This document shows positions 42,670 through 51,340 of a stretch of DNA of 64,000 nt, piece after piece (the first letter of the stretch is position 1; each line of letters begins with the position of its first letter). The stretch is taken from the NCBI RefSeq assembly GCF_008312895.1, contig NZ_VSSP01000001.1, positions 310,001 to 374,000 of the forward strand. The letters run 5' to 3'. Origin of the DNA: Luteimonas suaedae (GTDB lineage: Bacteria; Pseudomonadota; Gammaproteobacteria; Xanthomonadales; Xanthomonadaceae). A program made the translations under genes and the position numbers. The notes below the pieces were generated by a model, which was not told the DNA's origin, did no database searches, and saw only the letters and a program-made list of their open reading frames with translations.

Positions 42670-44205
42670 TCAGAGTTCGAACTTGATTCCCTGCGCCAGC
42701 GGCATCGCGTCCGAGTAGTTGATGGTATTGGTCTGCCGGCGCATGTAGGCCTTCCATGCGTCGGAACCCGACTCCCGGCCACCGCCGGTCTCCTTCTCGC
42801 CGCCGAAGGCGCCGCCGATCTCGGCGCCGGAGGTGCCGATGTTGACGTTGGAGATGCCGCAGTCGGAACCGGCTGCGGACAGGTAGGCCTCGGAGACCTT
42901 GAGGTTGGTGGTGAAGATCGCCGACGACAGGCCCTGCGGCACGGCGTTCTGCATGGCGATGGCCTCGTCCAGGTCCTCGTACTTCATCACGTACAGGATC
43001 GGGGCGAAGGTCTCGGTCTGCACGATCTCGCTGTCGTTGTCCAGGCCGGTGATCAGGGTCGGCAGCACGAAGTTGCCCTTGCGGTCGCTCAGTGCCGCGC
43101 CGCCGCTGGCGATGGTGCCGCCGGCTGCCTTGGCCTTCTCGATCGCGGCCAGGTACGCCTGCACGCCCTCGGCGCTGTTCAGCGGACCCATCAGGTTGGC
43201 CGGGTCGGTGGGGTCGCCGATGCGCTTCTCGACCTGCTTGTAGCCGGCGACCAGCTTCTCCAGCACGGTGTCGTAGATCGAGGCGTGCACGATCAGGCGC
43301 CGGGTGGAGGTGCAGCGCTGGCCGGCGGTGCCGACCGCGCCGAACACGATCGCCGGGATCGCCAGCGCGAGGTCGGCGCTCTGCTCGACGATGATGGCGT
43401 TGTTGCCGCCCAGTTCCAGCAGCGAACGGCCCATGCGCCTGGCGACGCGCTCGCCGACCTGGCGGCCGACCTTGGTCGAGCCGGTGAAGCTGATCAGCGG
43501 AATGCGGCGGTCGTCGACGAACTGCTGCGCCAGCTCGGTGCCGGCGTCGTTGATCAGGAAGAAGATGTCGGGGAATCCGCCTTCCTTCAGCGCGGCATTG
43601 CAGATCTTCATCGACGCGATCGCCGACAGCGGCGTCCGCGGCGACGGCTTCCAGATGCAGATGTCGCCGCAGGCCGCGGCCACGAACGCGTTCCACGCCC
43701 ACACCGCCACCGGGAAGTTGAACGCGCTGATGATGCCCACCAGGCCGACCGGGTGCCACTGCTCGTACATGCGGTGGCCGGGGCGCTCGCTGTGCATGGT
43801 CAGGCCGTAGAGCTGGCGCGACAGGCCGACGGAGAACTCGCCGATGTCGATCATCTCCTGCACCTCGCCGTCGCCCTCGGGCTTCGACTTGCCCATCTCC
43901 AGGGCGACCAGCGAGCCGAGCGCATCCTTGTTGCGGCGCAGGGCGTCGGCGCACAGGCGTACGGCCTCGCCGCGGCGCGGCGCCGGCGTCGTGCGCCAGA
44001 CCTTGAAGGCGGCCTGGGCGCGCGCGACGACGGTCTCGTAGTCGGCCTGCGACGTGCCCCGCACCTGCGCCAGCACCTCGCCATCGGTCGGATTGACCGG
44101 CTCCAGCAGGCCGGCGGAGGTGTCGTTCGACCACTCGCCGTTGCCGAGGTAGGTGCCGGATTCGTTGCCGGTGAGGTCGAGGGCGGTAAGGACGGGATGA
44201 GGCAT
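42670..44205 (-). CDS. amaB: AmaB-type aldehyde dehydrogenase (alpha-aminoadipic semialdehyde / P6C dehydrogenase)
   Basis: ALDH7-family enzyme oxidising alpha-aminoadipate semialdehyde, in equilibrium with piperideine-6-carboxylate, in lysine or pipecolate catabolism. The protein has 511 residues. Visible features are [34 protein letters not shown], the base segment [10 protein letters not shown] and catalytic cysteine C298 in [12 protein letters not shown]. The C-terminal [19 protein letters not shown], with the substrate-binding [16 protein letters not shown], matches antiquitin-like members. The start at 44205 has AGGAGCTC upstream. A family 2 inverted repeat lies directly upstream. Confidence 0.9.
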   Translation of the reverse strand: MPHPVLTALDLTGNESGTYLGNGEWSNDTSAGLLEPVNPTDGEVLAQVRGTSQADYETVVARAQAAFKVWRTTPAPRRGEAVRLCADALRRNKDALGSLVALEMGKSKPEGDGEVQEMIDIGEFSVGLSRQLYGLTMHSERPGHRMYEQWHPVGLVGIISAFNFPVAVWAWNAFVAAACGDICIWKPSPRTPLSAIASMKICNAALKEGGFPDIFFLINDAGTELAQQFVDDRRIPLISFTGSTKVGRQVGERVARRMGRSLLELGGNNAIIVEQSADLALAIPAIVFGAVGTAGQRCTSTRRLIVHASIYDTVLEKLVAGYKQVEKRIGDPTDPANLMGPLNSAEGVQAYLAAIEKAKAAGGTIASGGAALSDRKGNFVLPTLITGLDNDSEIVQTETFAPILYVMKYEDLDEAIAMQNAVPQGLSSAIFTTNLKVSEAYLSAAGSDCGISNVNIGTSGAEIGGAFGGEKETGGGRESGSDAWKAYMRRQTNTINYSDAMPLAQGIKFEL

Positions 44206-44216
44206 CAAGAGCTCCT

Positions 44217-44358
44217 GTGAAGCGAGAAGTGAGTGGAGAGGAGTGAGAAATGAGTGGGAGCGATCTCTCTCCCGCGTCCATGACGGCAGGAAGAGGGCGG
44301 ACGCGAGAGCAGACTGCTTTCTCTCGTTTCTCACTCCTCTCCACTCACTCCTCGCCTT
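44217..44358. repeat. GAGTGAG-type inverted repeat, family 2 copy 2
   Basis: Left arm GTGAAGCGAGAAGTGAGTGG with GAGGAGTGAGAAATGAGTGG, and right arm CTCGTTTCTCACTCCTCTCC with ACTCACTCCTCG. It starts 12 bases upstream of the amaB start codon and ends next to tRNA-Arg. Its spacer is unlike that of copy 1 at 1281. Confidence 0.8.
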
Positions 44359-44359
44359 C

Positions 44360-44436
44360 TGGCGACCCCGGCACGATTCGAACGTGCGACCTTCCCCTTA
44401 GGAGGGGGATGCTCTATCCAGCTGAGCTACGGGGCC
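44360..44436 (-). tRNA. tRNA-Arg (anticodon CCT)
   Basis: A 77-base cloverleaf on the minus strand. The acceptor GGCCCCG pairs with CGGGGTC (one G-T), followed by discriminator G and encoded CCA. The D-arm is GCTCAGCTGGATAGAGC. The anticodon stem-loop TCCCC-CTCCTAA-GGGGA gives anticodon CCT, reading AGG, and the T-arm is GCACGTTCGAATCGTGC. Promoter is expected toward 44470. No integrated element is evident at its 3' end. Confidence 0.95.
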
Positions 44437-44614
44437 GTAGCCGGGCATTTTCGCACGGAGGCGACGCTTTCCCAAACGGAACCCCGCTTGCGGCCAGGTG
44501 TGGCGCGTTATCCACGCGGTCCATCTCCAGGCCGGGCCGCGGCGGATGCGGCGGCCGGATCCGCCCGGGACGCGGACTCGGGATGAAGGCGTTCCGGCCC
44601 GGGTCGCGGATCGG

Positions 44615-46717
44615 CTATGGGACTGCGGAGACGATCGGCGGGACGGATCGGCGTGGTTCCGGCGCGTGCCGTGCGTCTTCCGGCGCCGGCCGCGGAATCG
44701 CCAGGTAGACGGTGCTCCATAGCTGCGCGGCGTTGGATTCGTCGGCATCGCCGCTGCTCTGGCCGAAGGGTTCGATGCGATAGCGGCCGGCGGCGTACGA
44801 CCAGGACCACAGCTCCGAGGTGCGCATCGCCCGGGTGGCGTCGATCACGCGCCACAGGCGTCGCTGCGCGTCGCGCAGGCGCGTGCGGGCGGCGGCGGGC
44901 AGGTCATCGCGCTGCAGCTGGCGCGCCAGCCCGGCGGCCAGCAGGGCCTGCTGCCATGACCAGACGACGGTGCCGTGATAGGCGGTGCGGCCGAATTTCG
45001 CGGCGGTGCCGGCGCCGGCATAGGCCGGGTTGGCGACCAGCAGGCCCGCGCCAGTCAGCAGGCCGGCCGGGAAGGGGCGCAGCATGGTTTCGACCATCGT
45101 GACCAGGGCATCGGCTTCAGGCTCCAGGAACAGCAGGGCGAAACCGCCGTCCGAATGCAGGACCGGGATCGGCCTGCCTTCCGCATCCAGCGCCAGCGCA
45201 TCGAAGCGCAGTCCGGCGTGCGGAACGCTGGCCAGCACCGGCGCCGGATCGACACCCTGCGCCTCGGCATGGCGGACGATCGCCTCGCGGGCCGCCGCCG
45301 CCGTCAGCGTCGTCCGGAATAGCGGCGGGGCCTGACGCGACCAGACGGCGGCCTGGTCGCGGGCGGTGGAAAATGCCTGTCGCTGCTCCGCGGTGGCATA
45401 GGGCTTCAGCAAGGCGGTTCGCTGGAAGCGTGCGATCGCATCGAGCGCCGCCGGCATCAACACCGCGTTGACGTCGTAGGGGGTGCGGCCGCTGGCCAGT
45501 CCCTCCTGGCTGTCGCGCCACTGCCCGGTGTCGCGGCCCGGCTTGAGCGAGAGCAAGTGACCGGTGACGGGTCGTCGCGAGAACGCCCGCGCCGACCGAA
45601 GAACGCAGTCGAAGTTGCGCGCCAGCGCCGCGCCGAGCGGCTCGCCGGCCGCGGTCGTGCGCGCGAGGAACGCGGCGGCGCGGGTACGGCCCTGTGGGCG
45701 GTCGAGCAAATAGGCCGCGGCCACGGGCGCCAGCATCAGGTCGTCGTCGATCATGGCGTAGTCGTAGATCGGCATGTCGTCCGTCGCGGCTCTCGGGGCA
45801 TCGTCCTCGCGCCGGCGCAGGAGGGCGAATTCGCCGATGTCCTCCTCATGCGCCACCTCGCCCCGCGCGTCGAGCCGCTCGAGCACGGAAGCCAGGCCGT
45901 CCTCGATCGCCGCTGGCTGCAAGTCCGGCAGCAACAGCCGCAGCGCCATCAGCGTGTCGCGGCCGAAGTACGTATTGAAGCGCCAGGACCCGGCGAGGAA
46001 CTTCTCGCGATAGCTCAGGAACTGCAGCGCCTGGCGACTGCGTGGATCACGACTGGCAACCGCGCCGAACAGGTCCTGCGCCGCGATCGGAGTGAGCGGC
46101 TGTTCGCCGGTGAGCGCGGTGATGCGCAGGCGCAGCGGTTCGCCTTTGCGCGTCGGTGCCAGCACCAGCGGCGTGCCGTCGCCGCCATCAACACGGCCGT
46201 CGAGCAGTTCGATCGAGATCGCATAGCCGGGCGCGCCGTCGATGCGCGCCCGTGCCCAGGTCACGCCGTGCGCCGATACCCGTGCGGGTGTGGCGACCGC
46301 CGTCGGATACGCGGTCCCGAGCTGGAAATCGCGCAGCACGCGCACGCTGCCCAGCACCGCGTCGCGGACCACCAGCCGGTCGGCGTCGACGCTCGCTTCC
46401 GCCGCGATGCCGCGCAGGAGCCGGCCCGACGCATCGGACCGCTGGATTCCCTCCATTTCGCCCAGCGTCCATCGCACCGGTACGGGGCTCTCCTCGAACC
46501 ACACGCCGACGCCGCTGTTGCCGGCCGGAAACGCGACCAGCAGGCGCGGTTGCCGGCCGGAACTGAGCAACAAATGCGCCGCGACGGGTCCTTGTCGGTG
46601 AAAGGCGTTGAGCACGTCGCCTTCCGCCACCCGGAACTGCAGCGGTGCATCGCCGTCGCCGGCGGAGGCGAGGCCGGGCGCCAGCGAAAGGAGCAGGGCC
46701 AGCAGCCATCGCTTCAT
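44615..46717 (-). CDS. Secreted (alpha/alpha)6-barrel glycosidase-like protein
   Basis: Protein of 700 residues with a signal peptide (MKRWLLALLLSLAPGLASAG). An N-terminal beta-rich domain spans about 25-230. A helical domain begins near FNTYFGRDTLMALRLLLPDL, which resembles the catalytic barrel of glycogen-debranching and amylo-alpha-1,6-glucosidase proteins (FGRDT...AL). EEDIGEFALLRR and GQWRDSQEGLASGRTPYDVN are candidate active-site segments; D and E residues there could be catalytic. I cannot name the substrate. It lies 46 bases downstream of a TonB-dependent receptor gene on the same strand, opposite to trehalase, suggesting alpha-glucan or trehalose-related sugar processing in the periplasm. 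The start at 46717 is chosen because it begins the signal peptide; an ATG at 46744 is possible. Confidence 0.72.
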   Translation of the reverse strand: MKRWLLALLLSLAPGLASAGDGDAPLQFRVAEGDVLNAFHRQGPVAAHLLLSSGRQPRLLVAFPAGNSGVGVWFEESPVPVRWTLGEMEGIQRSDASGRLLRGIAAEASVDADRLVVRDAVLGSVRVLRDFQLGTAYPTAVATPARVSAHGVTWARARIDGAPGYAISIELLDGRVDGGDGTPLVLAPTRKGEPLRLRITALTGEQPLTPIAAQDLFGAVASRDPRSRQALQFLSYREKFLAGSWRFNTYFGRDTLMALRLLLPDLQPAAIEDGLASVLERLDARGEVAHEEDIGEFALLRRREDDAPRAATDDMPIYDYAMIDDDLMLAPVAAAYLLDRPQGRTRAAAFLARTTAAGEPLGAALARNFDCVLRSARAFSRRPVTGHLLSLKPGRDTGQWRDSQEGLASGRTPYDVNAVLMPAALDAIARFQRTALLKPYATAEQRQAFSTARDQAAVWSRQAPPLFRTTLTAAAAREAIVRHAEAQGVDPAPVLASVPHAGLRFDALALDAEGRPIPVLHSDGGFALLFLEPEADALVTMVETMLRPFPAGLLTGAGLLVANPAYAGAGTAAKFGRTAYHGTVVWSWQQALLAAGLARQLQRDDLPAAARTRLRDAQRRLWRVIDATRAMRTSELWSWSYAAGRYRIEPFGQSSGDADESNAAQLWSTVYLAIPRPAPEDARHAPEPRRSVPPIVSAVP

Positions 46718-46763
46718 GGCGGTGAGGCGCTCGGGTGGTGGCATTGACCGATGTGCGCGTCCG

Positions 46764-49319
46764 TCACCACATGTATTTCACCTGCGCATTGACTTCGCGG
46801 CCCTCGAGCGGGCGCGCCAGCAGCACGCCGTCGGTACCGGCGGCGCTGCCGAAGATGCGCGAGTTGCTTTCGGTCAGGCCCAGCTGGTTGGTCATGTTGG
46901 TGCCACGCACGTTGAACTGCCAGTGCATGCCGATGTTGGCGGTCACCCCGAAGTCCCAGGTGTGGTACGACCCCAGCTGCTGCAGCCCGGACTGGTCCTG
47001 GGTGTGATCGCCGACGTGGGTGTAGGTGACGTACGGCAGGACGTCGCCCCAGCCGAAAACGAAGCGGTAGCTGGGCGTGAACATGTAGCGCAGCTTGGGC
47101 TGGCGCTGCAGCTGCTTGCCTTCGATCGGCTCGCAGGCGTCCTCGCCGTTGACGTCGACGTATTCGATGCAGGCGTCGTAATCGGTGTACTCGCCGTCAA
47201 GGTAGTTGGCGACCAGCTGCAGGCGCAGGTTCTCGACCGGCGTCACGGCGCCGATGAAGTTGACGCCCCAGGAGTCGGAGCCGTAGATCAGCGGGCGGCC
47301 CACCGGTGTACCGGCGTTGTCGGTCGGCTGGTAGGGCAGGCCGCTGAACCTGCGGCGGTAGGCGCTGACGTCGGCGTACAGCAGGTCCGACTGGTACTTG
47401 AAGCCGATCTCGTAGTTACGGATCTTGTGCAGCGGCGGGAAGTCGCCGTCGGTGGTGCCGCGGATGCCGTTGTCGAAATCGACGAAGTGTCCGCCGGTAT
47501 TGACGCGGCCGTACGCCGACATGCGCTCGGTGAAGGAATAGTTGGCGCCGGCCGTCCACGACGGATGGGTCTTGTCGTAGCGGATCCTGGCGTAGGTGCC
47601 GTCGCAGACGGGAACGTGATTATCGTATTCGGTCAACGGGTCTCCGTCCAAGTCGACGAAATCCGTCACCCCGTCATCGTCGGCATCTTCATCGTTTTGG
47701 AAATTGCAGACGTTGTTGGTCGCGTCTTGGTTCTCGACGCGCCCGGACAGGTCCAGCAGCCACTTGCCGATGCGCCAGGTGTCGGACAGGTACAGGGCGG
47801 TGTTGGTGGCGCGCCCGTGCTGGGCGATGTTGAAGGTGCCGTAGTCGAGCAGGCCCTGGTCGTCGGTGCGCTGGCGGACGTTGCCGTCAGCGTCGACGTA
47901 GCTGACGGTGATCGGCGTGGCGTTGGGCTCGTTGGTCATCAGCATCTGGTTGCCGAGCGCCCACCTGTCGTCCATGGTGTAGTGGTTGACATACAGCCCG
48001 AGGGTGAGGGTATTGCCCTCGAACAGCTCCTTGCTTAGGCGGAAGTCGTTGTTGATGCTCTTCAGGTGCTTGTGGATGTGCCACCAGCCCTGCGCGATCA
48101 CGCTCTGGCCGCCCGGTACCGTGCCACCACCGACATAGGTGGCGGTGGCCGAGCCGGCCGGCAGCTCGAGTCCGCCCGGGGTGCCGAGGGTGTACAGCAT
48201 GTCGTCCAGCGTCGCCGGGTTGTTGCCGGAGAACAGGGCGTTGGTGTCGGCATCGCCTTCATCGAACAGGAACCGGTCGCTGATCGACCAGCCGTTGTCG
48301 AACTCATACTCGAAGTTGCCGCCGAAGAAGAAGAACTTCGCCCCGCGGCCATCGGCCAGGTCTGCTTCCGTGCCGCCGCCCGGGTAGCCGGGCAGGCGCA
48401 CGTGCTGGATGGCGCGGCTGTAGTAGGTGTCCTTCAGTGGATCGAAGCCGGGATAGGCGCTGAAACGGTCCTCGCCGCTCTGGATCAGCGGGATCGGCGT
48501 GATGAACTGGTTCTTGTCGTTGAGATAGCGCGCGTACAGCACCAGGCTGCCCCGGTCGAAGTCGTGCGCCAGGGTGGCGGTCAGCTGGCCGCCCTCGTCG
48601 GCCTTGAACTCGGGATTGCGCACACCGTCGGAACTGCGCCAGAAGCCGCCGAAGCTGCCGTACCAGCCGTCGGCGAGCTTGAAACCGGAGAATCCATCCA
48701 GCCGCCACAGGCCCTCGTTGCCGTAGGTCAGTCCGACGCCGCCAGTCGGCACCTCGCTGCCGGTCTTGAGGAAGAAGTTGGCCGTGGCGCCCATCTGCCC
48801 ATCGGCGAACACGACCGACGGGCCACCCTGCAGGATCTCGACCGATTCGATGGTGTCGTCGAGCCGGAACAGCGAGGTGGTCTCGAAGAACGACAGCGTC
48901 GGCATGCCGTACAGCGGCGAGCCCATCAGCAGCGTGGAGAAGTAGGGCGCATCGCCACCGCCGGGAAAGCCGGCGATCTCGATGTTGGCGCCGGTCTGGC
49001 CGCCGGTCGATTCGGGCCACATGCCCGGGGAGATCTTCAGCAGGTCGGCGGTGCTCTTGGGGTTCGACTGTCTGATCTCCTCGGCGCTGGCGGTGACGAT
49101 GTTGTAGCTCGCCTCCAGCTTGGTCACGCCGCCCGCGGCGCTGCCGGTCACGACCACGGTGTCGAGTGTGGTCGCCCGGTCCGTGGTCGCTTGTGCCGCA
49201 CTGTCCTGTACGGGCGCGTCGCTCGGCGCGGGCTGCGTCTGCGCCTGTGCCAGGACGGGTAACAGCGTCACGGCGATCGCAACCGAAAGCGCATGGCGGG
49301 TGCTGTCGAGGCGGTTCAT
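46764..49319 (-). CDS. TonB-dependent outer-membrane receptor, probable carbohydrate importer
   Basis: Receptor of 851 residues. A signal peptide ends near LAQAQTQ. The TonB-box region is TTLDTVVVTGSAAG and the plug spans about 65-190 (IESVEILQGGPSVVFADGQM). The barrel ends with KYMW. A hydrophilic loop at about 543-560 contains EDADDDGVTDFVDLDGDP, a DxDxDGxxD pattern like calcium-binding thrombospondin type 3 repeats. The start at 49319 follows GGAGGAGCCC. Its downstream neighbour is the glycosidase-like gene, and the divergent gene is trehalase, so an alpha-glucoside or trehalose-containing ligand is the best guess. Confidence 0.9.
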   Translation of the reverse strand: MNRLDSTRHALSVAIAVTLLPVLAQAQTQPAPSDAPVQDSAAQATTDRATTLDTVVVTGSAAGGVTKLEASYNIVTASAEEIRQSNPKSTADLLKISPGMWPESTGGQTGANIEIAGFPGGGDAPYFSTLLMGSPLYGMPTLSFFETTSLFRLDDTIESVEILQGGPSVVFADGQMGATANFFLKTGSEVPTGGVGLTYGNEGLWRLDGFSGFKLADGWYGSFGGFWRSSDGVRNPEFKADEGGQLTATLAHDFDRGSLVLYARYLNDKNQFITPIPLIQSGEDRFSAYPGFDPLKDTYYSRAIQHVRLPGYPGGGTEADLADGRGAKFFFFGGNFEYEFDNGWSISDRFLFDEGDADTNALFSGNNPATLDDMLYTLGTPGGLELPAGSATATYVGGGTVPGGQSVIAQGWWHIHKHLKSINNDFRLSKELFEGNTLTLGLYVNHYTMDDRWALGNQMLMTNEPNATPITVSYVDADGNVRQRTDDQGLLDYGTFNIAQHGRATNTALYLSDTWRIGKWLLDLSGRVENQDATNNVCNFQNDEDADDDGVTDFVDLDGDPLTEYDNHVPVCDGTYARIRYDKTHPSWTAGANYSFTERMSAYGRVNTGGHFVDFDNGIRGTTDGDFPPLHKIRNYEIGFKYQSDLLYADVSAYRRRFSGLPYQPTDNAGTPVGRPLIYGSDSWGVNFIGAVTPVENLRLQLVANYLDGEYTDYDACIEYVDVNGEDACEPIEGKQLQRQPKLRYMFTPSYRFVFGWGDVLPYVTYTHVGDHTQDQSGLQQLGSYHTWDFGVTANIGMHWQFNVRGTNMTNQLGLTESNSRIFGSAAGTDGVLLARPLEGREVNAQVKYMW

Positions 49320-49474
49320 GGGCTCCTCCGGATGTGATGTTGTCAACGCCCGGCGCTACGCGCAGGCAACGGCGGCAACGCTCCGCACAGGTGCGAGACA
49401 CCGGTCGGCGGGCGCAGGTCCACACACAGGCCGTGAATCGTTCCACAACGGCCGCGGAGGAGAGTTGCGGTTCT

Positions 49475-49496
49475 ACAGCGTGAAAACAGCGTGAAA
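49475..49496. promoter_or_regulatory. Two 11 bp direct repeats upstream of trehalase
   Basis: ACAGCGTGAAA occurs twice in tandem with an 11-base period, about one helical turn, 37 bases upstream of the TATGCT box at 49533-49538. It lies between the divergent trehalase and TonB-receptor genes. A related AGCGTGAAAACGCT lies upstream of the BvgS-like gene. A regulator-binding site is plausible. Confidence 0.45.
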
Positions 49497-49532
49497 CACG
49501 GGATGTCCGCGCGGAATCACCTGCCATATCGT

Positions 49533-49538
49533 TATGCT
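49533..49538 (+). promoter_or_regulatory. Candidate -10 box for trehalase
   Basis: TATGCT in GTTATGCTGA, 40 bases before the preferred ATG. The context equals that of the box at 18058. Confidence 0.4.
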
Positions 49539-49578
49539 GAGGGCGGACATCCAACCCATGACGCACGGAGACGAGTCG

Positions 49579-51261
49579 ATGGCGGACGACAGGATCGCGG
49601 CTTCTGCAATGCGCCGCACGAGCGCGACGGCATGGATACTGCTGCTCTGGCTGTCGCTGCAGGCGCCGGCGATGGCCGGCATCTGCGTTCCCGGCCTGCC
49701 GCAGCTCTACGGCGAGTTGTTCGAGGATGCGCAGGAGGTCCTGACCGACAAGAAGGCCTTCGTGGACGCGACGCCGAAGCAGCCGCCGGCCGGCATCGCC
49801 GCCGAGTACGAGAATGTCCGCGACACGCCCGGCTTCGACCTGCACGCCTTCATCGCCGAGCAGTTCGTCATGCCCCCGCTGGCGGGCGACGATTACCGCA
49901 CCGACCCGGACCACGACGTGCGCGAGCACATCGATGCCCTATGGGGCGTGCTGGAGCGAAAGCCCGGAACCGCGGATACACGGACCTCGCTGCTGCCGCT
50001 GCCGCATCGCTACATCGTGCCCGGCGGCCGTTTCGACGAGATCTACTACTGGGATTCCTATTTCACGATGCTGGGCCTGGAGGAGAGCGGCCGCCATGAC
50101 CTGGTCGTCGACATGGTGAAGAACTTCGCCTGGCTCATCGACCGCTACGGCCACATCCCGAACGGCAACCGCACCTACTACCTGAGCCGCTCGCAGCCGC
50201 CGTTCTTCGCCGCCATGGTCAACCTGCTCGCCGAACGCGACGGGCCGTCGGTGTTGTCGACCTACCTGCCGCAACTGGCCCGGGAATATGCATTCTGGAT
50301 GCAGGGCAGCGAGCGGCTCGCGCCGGGCCAGGCGCATCGGCGCGTCGTGCGGCTGGCGGACGGATCGCTGCTCAATCGCTACTGGGACGATTGCGACACG
50401 CCGCGCGAGGAAAGCTACGGACGCGATGTCGAGACCGCGATGGCCTCCGGCCGCCCCGCCACGGAGGTCTACCGCAACCTGCGCGCCGGCGCCGAGAGCG
50501 GCTGGGACTACAGCTCGCGCTGGTTCGCCGACGGCGAGACCTTGGCCACCATCCGCACCGTCGAGATCGTGCCGCCTGATCTGAACAGCCTGCTCTACCA
50601 TCTCGAGCGCACGCTCGCCGAGGCCTACGGCGTTGCCGGGCAGCCTGACGACGCGGTACGGCTGCAGAAGCGCGCCGACGAGCGCAAGGCCGCGATGCGG
50701 CGTCATCTCTGGCATGCCGGGATCGGCGTGTTCGCGGACTACTTGTGGCAGGAAGGGCGACCGACCGACAGCGTCACCGCCGCCACGCTCTATCCGCTGT
50801 TCTTCGGCATCGCCGACCGCCGCCAGGCCGCGCAGGTGGCGTCCCGCGTGCGCGCTTCGTTGCTGCAGCCGCACGGGCTGGCGGCGACGACCGTCCGTAC
50901 CGGCGAACAATGGGATATGCCCAATGGCTGGGCGCCCCTGCAATGGATCGCGATCCAAGGCCTGGACGACTACGGCGAGAAGGAGCTCGCCGCTTCGATC
51001 GCCGAGCGCTGGATCCGCCACAACCTCGCCGTGTTCCGGGAAACGGGCAAGCTGGTCGAGAAATACGACGTCACCGGCACGGGTGGCGCCGGCGGCGGCG
51101 GCGAATACGAAACGCAGGACGGATTCGGCTGGACCAATGGCGTGCTGCGCAAGCTCATGGCGCTGTACCCGGCGGCCGCGACATCCGGGGCTGCGGAGCC
51201 GGTCGGCAAGGCGAATGCGACAGCGATATCTCCCGTGGCGGCCGTCGCCCGAACGGAATAG
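49579..51261 (+). CDS. treA: Periplasmic trehalase (GH37)
   Basis: Inverting alpha,alpha-trehalase that splits trehalose into two glucose molecules. The protein has 560 residues. The signal peptide ends at QAPAMA-G (about residue 33). The GH37 signatures are present: PGGRFDEIYYWDSY and QWDMPNGWAP. The glycine-rich segment GTGGAGGGGEYETQDGFGWT matches the conserved C-terminal region. The start at 49579 follows CGGAGAC; in-frame ATGs at 49534 and 49558 lie in or just after the promoter. Glucose released here can enter through transporters and feed glk-zwf-edd-eda. Confidence 0.93.
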   Translation: MADDRIAASAMRRTSATAWILLLWLSLQAPAMAGICVPGLPQLYGELFEDAQEVLTDKKAFVDATPKQPPAGIAAEYENVRDTPGFDLHAFIAEQFVMPPLAGDDYRTDPDHDVREHIDALWGVLERKPGTADTRTSLLPLPHRYIVPGGRFDEIYYWDSYFTMLGLEESGRHDLVVDMVKNFAWLIDRYGHIPNGNRTYYLSRSQPPFFAAMVNLLAERDGPSVLSTYLPQLAREYAFWMQGSERLAPGQAHRRVVRLADGSLLNRYWDDCDTPREESYGRDVETAMASGRPATEVYRNLRAGAESGWDYSSRWFADGETLATIRTVEIVPPDLNSLLYHLERTLAEAYGVAGQPDDAVRLQKRADERKAAMRRHLWHAGIGVFADYLWQEGRPTDSVTAATLYPLFFGIADRRQAAQVASRVRASLLQPHGLAATTVRTGEQWDMPNGWAPLQWIAIQGLDDYGEKELAASIAERWIRHNLAVFRETGKLVEKYDVTGTGGAGGGGEYETQDGFGWTNGVLRKLMALYPAAATSGAAEPVGKANATAISPVAAVARTE

Positions 51262-51340
51262 GGGTCGCCGTCATGACGGCGCCGGATGCGACCGGCGCCA
51301 TAGGAAATGCCTCTGGCCCTCACTTGCCCTGTTGTGGCGT

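Noticed and set aside
44360..44436. An integrated element at tRNA-Arg(CCT)
   Set aside because: No repeat of the tRNA 3' end, integrase gene or composition change is found on either side; the neighbours are housekeeping or sugar genes.
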